From Theocolax elegans (Eukaryota > Arthropoda > Insecta > Hymenoptera > Cerocephalidae): 64,000 nucleotides of DNA. This document shows, one piece after another, positions 13,198-20,587 of this stretch (positions are counted from its first letter, which is position 1; the number at the start of each line of letters is the position of its first letter). Under the pieces are notes generated by a model. It saw nothing but the letters and a program-made list of their open reading frames with translations. It made no database searches and was not told the origin of the DNA. Location of the stretch: positions 3,136,001 through 3,200,000 of the forward strand of contig CM047425.1 in NCBI GenBank assembly GCA_026168455.1, in the 5' to 3' direction. A program made the position numbers and the translations under genes.

Positions 13198-13273
13198 CTT
13201 CCCTAGCCGGGAATCGAACCCCGTCGTAGCGCGTATCAGTCAGATACTCTACCGCTTGACTATCTTAGTCTCT
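13198..13273 (-). other. tRNA-like segment with pol III A and B boxes inside the 3' LTR
   Basis: On the minus strand, the same sense as the element, this stretch reads like a tRNA: an A-box-like TAGTCAAGCGG (one difference from TRGCNNAGYGG), then a perfect B box GGTTCGATTCC, followed by a T-arm-like and acceptor-like end. The 5' acceptor strand does not pair with the 3' acceptor strand (CTAGGGA), and the D and T stems each have a mismatch, so it is not a functional tRNA gene. It may be a captured tRNA or SINE head that still carries an internal pol III promoter. The identical segment lies in the 5' LTR. Confidence 0.7.
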
Positions 13274-13400
13274 TATGAGAGATGATCCGATATGTCTACA
13301 TTAGCTAATTGACAGTATTAGCTTATGTAGCATTGCTTTTTTATGCTATTTCGCTGAAATAAAAGCTTGAAATTTTGTATATCAAATTTGGGATGTCACA

Positions 13401-13412
13401 TTACCCCCCTTT
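13401..13412 (-). promoter_or_regulatory. Polypurine tract (plus-strand primer site)
   Basis: In element sense the sequence directly before the 3' LTR is AAAGGGGGGTAA, immediately followed by TGTGAC. A purine run abutting the LTR is the RNase H-resistant primer for second-strand DNA synthesis in LTR retroelements. Confidence 0.85.
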
Positions 13413-13597
13413 AAATTTGATATAAAATTTGAAACAAAAAAAAATTTTTTATCTAATTTAGTGTTTAGGCTTGAACTTGTTGCAAGCTAATTATACACAA
13501 AATTGATATACAATATTCTGGATTTTACTGATTTTTGCGAATATTCAATTTGTTGAATTTGATGCATCTAAATTTTTAAATTTTTCGGTGCGGGCTT

Positions 13598-13610
13598 TAC
13601 CCCCCTTAAA
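13598..13610 (-). promoter_or_regulatory. Second polypurine-like tract
   Basis: In element sense TTTAAGGGGGGTA lies about 190 bp before the true polypurine tract and shares its AAGGGGGGTA core and neighbouring AAATTTG motifs. It may be a duplicated copy or an auxiliary primer site; function is inferred from similarity only. Confidence 0.5.
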
Positions 13611-13802
13611 TTTGTTATTACAAATTTTGTATATATAAGAAAAATTTTAATTACAAATTTCACATAAGTTTTAAGCATATTGTAACATAAGTGAAAAAAA
13701 ATCTATTCAGTAGCATTGAATTCGTATGTGAATATGGAACTTACGAATTTTTTTATTAAAACTATATTTTTTAAGTTAAATCTATGATTTAATTTACCTA
13801 AA

Positions 13803-14339
13803 TTATTTATTCCTGTGACGTAATTCGGGTCTTTCTCCAGTGCGCAAGTATGTCTCGAATTGCCCCATGGACATGCTTAAGTCATCGCGATTACTCGATA
13901 CACCTTGATTATCCAATGAATGAAATAATTCATTAAGACCACTGGCATCCTCATTTGCTGGTGGGTTTTCTGCGTTGTTGTTGTTGTTGTTGTATAAATT
14001 GTTATTTATATCGTTTTGGACTTTCTCAATTTTTGCCTGTATCGCATGGAGACGTTTATCGATTTCCTTGAGGTTGTCCTCTTCATATTTACGCTTTTCC
14101 CTTTTTGCAGTTTGAGTTACAGCGTTTTTTTTAAATGGGTTGTTATGCTGAGTGTGGCGTCCGTTTATTAATACGGGTTTCTTGCTTTCTATCCACTGGT
14201 TGCGTGGATGCATGATTCTCAAGCAGATACGGCTGTATGAGTGCCATACAGTGCCATTATCCTCTTCGCTGCAAAACGCGGTTTGCGTTTGTGCATCGAC
14301 CACATTTAAATGTTCGACTTGTTGCGTGAAGTCCGGCAT
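13803..14339 (-). CDS. Accessory ORF downstream of pol (178 aa), not envelope-like
   Basis: Unrecognised protein. The frame is open from at least 14393, but the first ATG is at 14339, giving 178 residues. It is hydrophilic: a charged segment around residues 75-110 (KREKRKYEEDNLKEIDKRLH) looks like a coiled coil, then a polyasparagine run from a GTT microsatellite (about 13974-13992), then an acidic Ser/Asn-rich tail. There is no signal peptide, transmembrane segment, furin-like site or cysteine pattern, so it is not a retroviral-type Env although it occupies the env position. It sits about 270 bp after the pol stop and ends about 400 bp before the 3' LTR, and would need a spliced or separate transcript. 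The uninterrupted frame in a young element favours a real gene. Confidence 0.6.
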   Translation of the reverse strand: MPDFTQQVEHLNVVDAQTQTAFCSEEDNGTVWHSYSRICLRIMHPRNQWIESKKPVLINGRHTQHNNPFKKNAVTQTAKREKRKYEEDNLKEIDKRLHAIQAKIEKVQNDINNNLYNNNNNNAENPPANEDASGLNELFHSLDNQGVSSNRDDLSMSMGQFETYLRTGERPELRHRNK

Positions 14340-14604
14340 CTTCTGATGTAAAGTGTTTTTATCGATGTAACTATAGCGAGTTGTAAAGAGCAAATGATCT
14401 ACACCTGTGCTTGGAAGGGTGCAAAGAGCTAGGATTTTAGTGACCCTTGTGTCCTCTAGCTCGCAATTTATTTTGCTTTTATATATAGATATAAATATAC
14501 ATGTGTGAGAAAAATAGAGGGCAAATAAAGTTTTATTCTGTTACTCCATATTCACATATAAATTGTACATATATATTGCTACTTTTTATTTCAAATAATG
14601 TATC

Positions 14605-17600
14605 TTAGTTATCATTTTCGCAATAATATTTTTTCAAATTAGAGACATGAAATTTGCCTCGTTCTTTATTAATTTTGTCGTCGTAAAGCATATATGTGTC
14701 TAATCCGACTTTTTCAATTATTTTATATGGTCCCTCGTAGGGTGACATGAATTTTGCCGTTTTCTTTTCGTTTTCTTTTGAAACGTTAAGAGCTTTAATT
14801 AATACATAATCATTTATTTTGAATGTAAAATGTTTATTACTTGAATTAGCCTTTTTGGCTCTATTATTTAAGTAATTGTGCATATTTGATTTTGCTTTTT
14901 CCAGTTTTTCTGGATATGTTAAATTATTTTTGGTGAAATTAAAATCTATGTAATTTTCCCAAATTCGTTTACAATTTTCATCGAATTGAAGTTCAACAGG
15001 AGGAAAACCTGTTGTTTCGTGGTGTACGCAATTTATTACATTTTCAACATTTTTTAATTCGTTCTCCCATGCTGTATGACTTTTTAACATAGATTTAAAA
15101 ATACGAGCAATTTCTCGATGTACTCGCTCTACAATATTGCTTTGCGGGTGGCGAATCGATGAGAATAACATTTTTATTTTTCGCTTTTCTAAATAATCTT
15201 TCCATTTATCGGAAGTAAATTGTGTTCCGTGGTCTGTTATGATTGCATGTATGTTATTAACATTAACAATATAATCACTAATTTTATTTATGACGGAAAC
15301 AGTATTGGCTTTTTTGATAGCATATAATTTAACATATTTACTAAATACATCGACTGTGGATAGGATATATTTAACATTTCCTGTCGACGTTGGTAACGGT
15401 CCTAAAAAGTCAATGCTCAATAATTGTTGGGGTTTATCAACAATAATTGGCTGTAAAATTGGATAATATTTGTGTGTTAGCCATTTATTTCTTTGGCAAT
15501 TATCGCACGTTTTTATATAAATACTACATTTTTTCCTTAATTTTGGTGCAAAAAAATATTCAATTAACATTTTATAAATTTTACGAGCTCCTACGTGGCC
15601 ATAATATTCATGTATTTCTTTAATGAAATTTTTTAACATTGATTCGGGTAGCACGATCCGAGTTAAATTGTTAAAGTTTTTGCAAATGTATCCATTTACG
15701 ATTTCGTATCTGGAGTAGTGTTCGTTACTATCCATTTTATTTTTTATTTTACTTATGAATTCATCATTTTCTTGTAACGTTTTTAAATTTTTAAAATCTT
15801 TTGATATTTTGCTATTTTTTACCGATTTATTAATTATCGTGGCAATTATAATTTCGCAATCATTGATATTATTATCTCGATTATAATCAGTACGACTTAA
15901 ATAGTCTGCTGCTAAATTTTTAATTCCTGGTAAATATTCCAGTTTTAAGTTATAATTTTGTAAATACAAATTCCATCGGCGGAGTCTAGAATTGCTAAAT
16001 TTACAATTTTTCAGAAAATTAAGTGCTTCGTGATCTGATTTAATAATGATTGATCTTGCGCCCCGTAGATAAGTATCTAGTTTATTGAGAGACCAGACTA
16101 TCGCTAGCATCTCTTTTTCGGTCGTAAAATAATTTATTTCAGAATTTTTAAGCGTGCGGCTTATAAAAGTCACGATTTGCTCTTCATTATTTTCATTTAA
16201 TTGAGACAATATTCCCGCAATTGCATAGTTACTCGCGTCCGTTGTAAGTATGTACTCTTTATCTTTATCCGCAAAATTTAGTATAACGTTTTGATCGAAC
16301 AAATTTTTTACTTTGGCAAACGCGACGTCGTGTTCGTTTGTCCAAATAAATTTAACATCTTTCCGAAGTAAATTTAATAAAGGAACGGTCTCCTTCGCAT
16401 AATTTTTAACGAATTTCGTATAAAAATTAATAAATCCTAAAAAACCTTGTAATTCACGTACATTGCGCGGTTTTTTAAATTTATGGATTGAGTTTATTTT
16501 TATTGGATCAGGTTTGATCCCATTGCTGGTAATAATATTACCTAGAAATTTTATCTCCTGTTTAACAAAGTTTGATTTATTGAAATTTAACCTCAGATTG
16601 CATTTTTGTAATCTTTTAAATAATTTTTCGAGGTGATTTATGTGGTTTTCAAAGTTGTCAGAAATGACAAATAAATCGTCGACAAATGTGAGTAAAAAGT
16701 CGTCAAGTCCCGTAATTGCTTTGTCCAGTCCCCTTAATAAAGCAGAGCTGCTTATTTTTATACCAAATGGCACAACATTAAATTCATAGACTTTATTGTC
16801 GCAAATGAAAGCCGTATATTTTTTACTATCTTCTGTTAAAGCAATTTGCCAAAAGCTGTTGGAAAGATCGAAATTAGACATATAATTCCTGTTCTTACAT
16901 TGCATGAAGATTTCTTCGACACCCGGAGGGGATTCATAATCATTTTTAAGTTTTTCATTTAGTTGTCTCGCATCTAAACAAATTCTAATAGACCCGTCTT
17001 TTTTGGGGACGATCACGCATGGATTTATGAAGTTACTTGTCGAGTGGCGAATTAACCCAAACTCTAACATCCGTTTTACTTCGATTTTAACCTTTTCTCG
17101 ATAATTAATCGGGATTGGGTACGGTTTATTGAAGAAAGCTAAATTGTCGTTTAATACTAATTGATACTGGAAGTTTAATAATAATCCCGGCGTACGTTTA
17201 AAAATGGACTTAAATTTGAAAATCAAATTTTTTAATAACGTTTTTTGTGTATCGTTTAACGAATTACACTCTTTTATTAATGACTCGATTTCTTCTTTTG
17301 AGATATCAAAGTCGTAATCCAAATAATTGGATTTATTATTTTTGAAATGAACGTCTTCTTTTATGAAGTTTTCGTCATATTCAATAACCATTGTCTCGTA
17401 CTCGCTTGAGTCGATAGACGTAGTTTTATAATTTATTTTGCCATTATCGTTACCGATTTGATAAGTTATTACTTCTTTCTCTGTATTAATTAACATTTTA
17501 ACTGCTTTTTGTGTATTATATCCGATAATACAATTTTTTACCAATTTTGGTATAACTAAGTAAATTACTTGAAATTTTAAACCGTTAATATAAGTATTCA

Positions 17601-18078
17601 ACAAAACTTGTTTAGTTATGTGTGAAGATTTTAATCCAGTGGCGCCTTTTATAACTTTGCCTGAAATTGGTAAAGTCGGTCTTTTAATGAATGAATCTTT
17701 AAATTTATTATAAAATTCCTCCGATATACATGAAATTTCACTTCCGGTGTCGATTAATGCATTTACATTAACATTTTCGAGGATTATATTTATTTCCGGA
17801 CAAGAATACGAATCGACTTTAATTTGTTGATTATCATCTTTTTTAGGATCGATATCAAAAATTAGATCATTGCGTGGATCTGAATAAATAGTGAAGACAT
17901 TTATTTTGTTCGTTTCGCTATTATTAATTAACTTTTTACTAGAAGCATTATTTTTAATCGCTTTTTTGTGACGTTTTGATATTATTTTTTCCCGTTTAGT
18001 TGCATTTTTGTTTGTTTCTTTATTAGTTTTCGTTTTTAGGGAATCCGAGTTAGAAAATGCAACTAATTCGCGTTTCCC
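14605..18078 (-). CDS. Pol polyprotein: protease, reverse transcriptase, RNase H, integrase
   Basis: The open frame begins after a TGA at 18079-18081 and has no initiating ATG; it is reached from gag by a -1 shift. It spans 1157 codons. Numbering from 18078, the aspartic protease site DTGS is at about residues 110-113. Reverse transcriptase occupies about 310-560, with its first catalytic Asp at 404 (FDLSNSFW) and FVDD with Asp467/468 in place of the commoner YVDD. RNase H follows with Asp614 (TTDAS), Glu656 (TEKEML), Asp682 (SDHE) and Asp725 (AADYLSR). Integrase has an H-X4-H-X29-C-X2-C zinc finger (823-861) and the D-X58-D-X34-E triad (Asp890, Asp949, Glu984), then a GPY/F module near 1114-1121 and a basic tail. 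PR-RT-RH-IN order defines Ty3/Gypsy. All catalytic residues are present and there is no internal stop. Confidence 0.95.
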   Translation of the reverse strand, partial: GKRELVAFSNSDSLKTKTNKETNKNATKREKIISKRHKKAIKNNASSKKLINNSETNKINVFTIYSDPRNDLIFDIDPKKDDNQQIKVDSYSCPEINIILENVNVNALIDTGSEISCISEEFYNKFKDSFIKRPTLPISGKVIKGATGLKSSHITKQVLLNTYINGLKFQVIYLVIPKLVKNCIIGYNTQKAVKMLINTEKEVITYQIGNDNGKINYKTTSIDSSEYETMVIEYDENFIKEDVHFKNNKSNYLDYDFDISKEEIESLIKECNSLNDTQKTLLKNLIFKFKSIFKRTPGLLLNFQYQLVLNDNLAFFNKPYPIPINYREKVKIEVKRMLEFGLIRHSTSNFINPCVIVPKKDGSIRICLDARQLNEKLKNDYESPPGVEEIFMQCKNRNYMSNFDLSNSFWQIALTEDSKKYTAFICDNKVYEFNVVPFGIKISSSALLRGLDKAITGLDDFLLTFVDDLFVISDNFENHINHLEKLFKRLQKCNLRLNFNKSNFVKQEIKFLGNIITSNGIKPDPIKINSIHKFKKPRNVRELQGFLGFINFYTKFVKNYAKETVPLLNLLRKDVKFIWTNEHDVAFAKVKNLFDQNVILNFADKDKEYILTTDASNYAIAGILSQLNENNEEQIVTFISRTLKNSEINYFTTEKEMLAIVWSLNKLDTYLRGARSIIIKSDHEALNFLKNCKFSNSRLRRWNLYLQNYNLKLEYLPGIKNLAADYLSRTDYNRDNNINDCEIIIATIINKSVKNSKISKDFKNLKTLQENDEFISKIKNKMDSNEHYSRYEIVNGYICKNFNNLTRIVLPESMLKNFIKEIHEYYGHVGARKIYKMLIEYFFAPKLRKKCSIYIKTCDNCQRNKWLTHKYYPILQPIIVDKPQQLLSIDFLGPLPTSTGNVKYILSTVDVFSKYVKLYAIKKANTVSVINKISDYIVNVNNIHAIITDHGTQFTSDKWKDYLEKRKIKMLFSSIRHPQSNIVERVHREIARIFKSMLKSHTAWENELKNVENVINCVHHETTGFPPVELQFDENCKRIWENYIDFNFTKNNLTYPEKLEKAKSNMHNYLNNRAKKANSSNKHFTFKINDYVLIKALNVSKENEKKTAKFMSPYEGPYKIIEKVGLDTYMLYDDKINKERGKFHVSNLKKYYCENDN

Positions 18079-19484
18079 TCATGATCTGCGTGAATTAGAG
18101 CTTCTATGTTCTCGAATGACTCGTCGATTCCGCTTACATTCTCGGTATTTTGCGATTTATTACCTTGATTGCCTTTTTTGGCGAACGTTGGTTTAATAAT
18201 TTTTTTATTTGATTTTTGCTCTATTTGAATCGAATTTACATTGGGTGTACTATTTCGATTCCAATGAGTATTTTGATTAGACGATTGTCTGTTATAATTT
18301 TTATTAAAATTGTTGCTTTTATTTATGTCGAATTCTTTTTTCGAAAAATCATAATTTTTGTTACTGTTTTGATTTATTCCCGGTTTGTTAACGGATTGAT
18401 CAAAACTTCTTTTTTGATTACGTTCTGAATCGAATTCATTTAAAATTTTAAATAAGGTCTGTTTATCACGGGTTTGTTGGCCCATTATAGTATGTTTAAT
18501 TTCACGCTCGAAATGCTCGCTGATTTTTTCTATTAATTCAGCTTCCGTAAGCATTGTATCGATTTCTCGAGCTAGTCCCAGGATATTCGTAGCATATTCC
18601 ACACGAGTACCTTGATTTGGAAAATATTGTCCAAACTCGATCTTTCGTCTTGCATGGCGTTGCATATTATTATTCCAATACCTGTCTTTAAATTTGCTTT
18701 TAAAGTCTTCAAAATCGATAATATCGGAGTCTAATAAATACCACCAATCTTTCGCCGTTTTCGTAAATACTTGGGATAAAATGCTTATCATATCATCGCG
18801 TGATGTAGCCGTGCTTACAACGTATTTCTCAAGTTCGTTTAAGAATCGCATAGGGCGTTCTTCTGACGATTCTCCTGAGAATTTGGGAAGTTGTAACCTT
18901 ATTTTTGGTACATATTCTCCTATTGTATGATTAATTGTGTTTAAATTGACTTGATTTACTCGATCGGAAAACACGTTTAGTTCTTCCTCGATTTTACTTA
19001 TTTTAATTTGCGTTTGTTTATCTTTATCATTTATTAATTTAATTAACGCGTTTTTTAAATCTATTGGATTTGAATTCACAGTTATTTCTTTCTGTATTTC
19101 GTCCAATTCTAAATTTAAACTATGCATATTAGCATTTACCCGATCATTTTCTTGTTCAACAATAGTTAATCGTTTTGATAATTTTGTGATTTCGTCCGAA
19201 TGTTTTAGTGCTTTAGACGTCAAAACCTCTAATTTTTCCATTAAATTCCTATTGATAGACGAAATCCGTTCATGAACTGTATCATTACAAGAGTGACACT
19301 GTTCTATTAATTGTTTAGTGGTTGCTTCATTTTCAATATTTTGATCGAATAATAAATGAAGTTCCTCGGTTACAGCTCTTTCCCAGACTTCGCGTTTTTG
19401 TTCAACGATATCTTTTTCGTTGTTTCGGGCTGCTTCCTCGATTTCAAGTAGAAAAGTACCCGATCTTCGCGTTTGAGATGCCAT
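18063..19484 (-). CDS. Gag polyprotein (473 aa)
   Basis: Structural protein that would assemble the retrotransposon particle. It starts at an ATG (MASQTRRSGT). Residues about 65-185 are rich in Glu, Lys, Leu and Ile in a coiled-coil pattern. Residues about 195-355 form a retrotransposon-Gag/capsid-like region (KFSGESSEERPMRFLNELEK, then KDWWYLL, then FKSKFKDRYW). The C-terminal ~110 residues are Asn/Lys/Gln-rich and basic. No CCHC zinc knuckle is present, so RNA binding probably relies on the basic Asn-rich tail. The TAG stop at 18063-18065 lies just past the GGGAAAC shift site leading into pol. Similarity to Gag families is judged by eye from motifs and context. Confidence 0.92.
   Translation of the reverse strand: MASQTRRSGTFLLEIEEAARNNEKDIVEQKREVWERAVTEELHLLFDQNIENEATTKQLIEQCHSCNDTVHERISSINRNLMEKLEVLTSKALKHSDEITKLSKRLTIVEQENDRVNANMHSLNLELDEIQKEITVNSNPIDLKNALIKLINDKDKQTQIKISKIEEELNVFSDRVNQVNLNTINHTIGEYVPKIRLQLPKFSGESSEERPMRFLNELEKYVVSTATSRDDMISILSQVFTKTAKDWWYLLDSDIIDFEDFKSKFKDRYWNNNMQRHARRKIEFGQYFPNQGTRVEYATNILGLAREIDTMLTEAELIEKISEHFEREIKHTIMGQQTRDKQTLFKILNEFDSERNQKRSFDQSVNKPGINQNSNKNYDFSKKEFDINKSNNFNKNYNRQSSNQNTHWNRNSTPNVNSIQIEQKSNKKIIKPTFAKKGNQGNKSQNTENVSGIDESFENIEALIHADHEGNAN
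18072..18078 (-). promoter_or_regulatory. -1 ribosomal frameshift site GGGAAAC at the gag-pol junction
   Basis: In gag phase the heptamer reads G GGA AAC, a canonical X XXY YYZ slippery site. Slipping back one base gives GGG AAA and continues in the pol frame. It lies entirely within the 16-nt window between the last stop in the pol frame (TGA, 18079-18081) and the gag TAG (18063-18065), the only place a shift could join them. A possible bulged stem-loop (AGTT pairing with AACT, GAA with TTC) begins a few bases downstream. Confidence 0.88.
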
Positions 19485-19742
19485 TTTATCGGTTTATATC
19501 AATTAATAAATGGTTTAATGGTTTATTTACGTTTAGTAAAAGAAATCTATAAACGCAATGGTTTTAAATGTTTTTGATATTAACTTTTTAATTTTTTGAA
19601 TCGATATACTTTTATCGGAAATCATCAAAAAATAAAAAATGATTTTAAACTATTTATTTTTATAGTTTTTCATTTTATTTTTGCTTTAGTTTAATTTTAG
19701 CAATTTTGCATTTTTAATGAAAATTTAAACTAAATATCGAAG

Positions 19743-20129
19743 TTAATCGCTAATACTTAATTTTTTAAAATTATTGATGATTACATTTGTAATGAAATCT
19801 TCAATTAACGTTACGCGCTGATGAAAATTAACATTTTGATACCGTAATCTTTTCTGGTAATCAAATACATCACGTTCTAGTACGTTAATATGTTTTTCGA
19901 GTTTTGAATTCTTTAACTTTAAACTTTTATTTTCAGTTTTTAATTCGCCTATTAAACTCTTTAAATTTTTAATTTCATCGCGTATTTCATTAACGTCTTC
20001 CTGTAAATCAGAGACACATGCATTGTTATTCTCTAAACTTTCGCTAAGCAAAGTAACTTGTCCGCCTATGTCGAACAGGTGGTTTGAGCGTATTTCGCTA
20101 AAATGATCGTTTATAATGTAATCAATCAT
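19743..20129 (-). CDS. Small coiled-coil ORF upstream of gag (128 aa from first ATG)
   Basis: Unrecognised protein between the primer binding site and gag. The frame is open from just after a TAA at 20223-20225. The first in-frame ATG is at 20129, giving 128 residues dominated by a heptad-like segment rich in Leu, Glu, Lys and Asn (for example KNLKSLIGELKTENKSLKLK), very likely a long coiled coil. If translation began upstream (non-ATG or spliced leader), the frame would add a hydrophobic stretch (KIKKFFLLFLFCIMIDYII) that could span a membrane ahead of the coiled coil. It ends about 260 bp before gag. The absence of stops in a young element supports it being real; leaky scanning or splicing would be needed to reach gag. 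Function unknown. Confidence 0.55.
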   Translation of the reverse strand: MIDYIINDHFSEIRSNHLFDIGGQVTLLSESLENNNACVSDLQEDVNEIRDEIKNLKSLIGELKTENKSLKLKNSKLEKHINVLERDVFDYQKRLRYQNVNFHQRVTLIEDFITNVIINNFKKLSISD

Positions 20130-20560
20130 AATACAAAATAGAAATAGTAAAAAAAATTTTTTAATTTTACTTATTATATTCAAGTGTACTAGTCCACTCG
20201 AGTTATTCGACAATTTATACTTTTATCGTGCTCTGCGGAATAGGGTATGTTATTATCTATTTATTTTTCCCGTACTGTAACACAATCTTCGAGATTACAA
20301 TAGAATCTAAATCTAATTCCTTAGATTGTTCATCTGTGAACAAATTACTCATTCTTTCTCAAAAGGTGATCAAAGGAACGAAAAAAAAAATTTTTATTGA
20401 ATTATAATTAAGAGGTTTATGGTAAATGATGTGCTACAATTCAACCAATATTGCTCTTTTAGCGCGTTTGATTAAATATAAAAGAAAATTTTATTTTGGA
20501 ACACAATTCACAAACCTTGGTTGGATACTTTAGTATCTTTGATGATTAGACCTCTGTTGG

Positions 20561-20578
20561 GTCCTGTCACGGTCGCCA
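20561..20578 (-). promoter_or_regulatory. Primer binding site for tRNA-Arg
   Basis: In element sense TGGCGACCGTGACAGGAC begins 9 nt inside the 5' LTR. It is the complement of the 3' end of insect tRNA-Arg (UCG type, ending ...TCCTGTCACGGTCG plus CCA) as I know that tRNA. The same primer is used by Drosophila 412 and mdg1. It primes minus-strand DNA synthesis. Confidence 0.85.
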
Positions 20579-20587
20579 TTTTTATTA

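Larger units (their letters stand above)
12013..13400 (-). repeat. 3' LTR of the retrotransposon
   Basis: 1388 bp. In element sense it begins at 13400 with TGTGACATCCC and ends at 12013 with CCGTCACA. It shares every position I compared with the other LTR, at a constant offset of 8575. The first ~560 bp in element sense carry a tRNA-like segment and a series of hairpins. The middle (about 12540-12770) is GC-richer, and the last part contains an imperfect internal duplication (12205-12350). A 108-codon plus-strand frame (12185-12511) is antisense to the element and is not considered a gene. Confidence 0.95.

Noticed and set aside
13198..13273. A functional tRNA gene in the LTR
   Set aside because: The acceptor strands do not pair and D and T stems have mismatches; only the A and B boxes are kept.
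13803..14393. An envelope gene that would make the element an errantivirus
   Set aside because: No signal peptide, transmembrane region, cleavage site or Env-like cysteine pattern; the protein is hydrophilic with a coiled coil.
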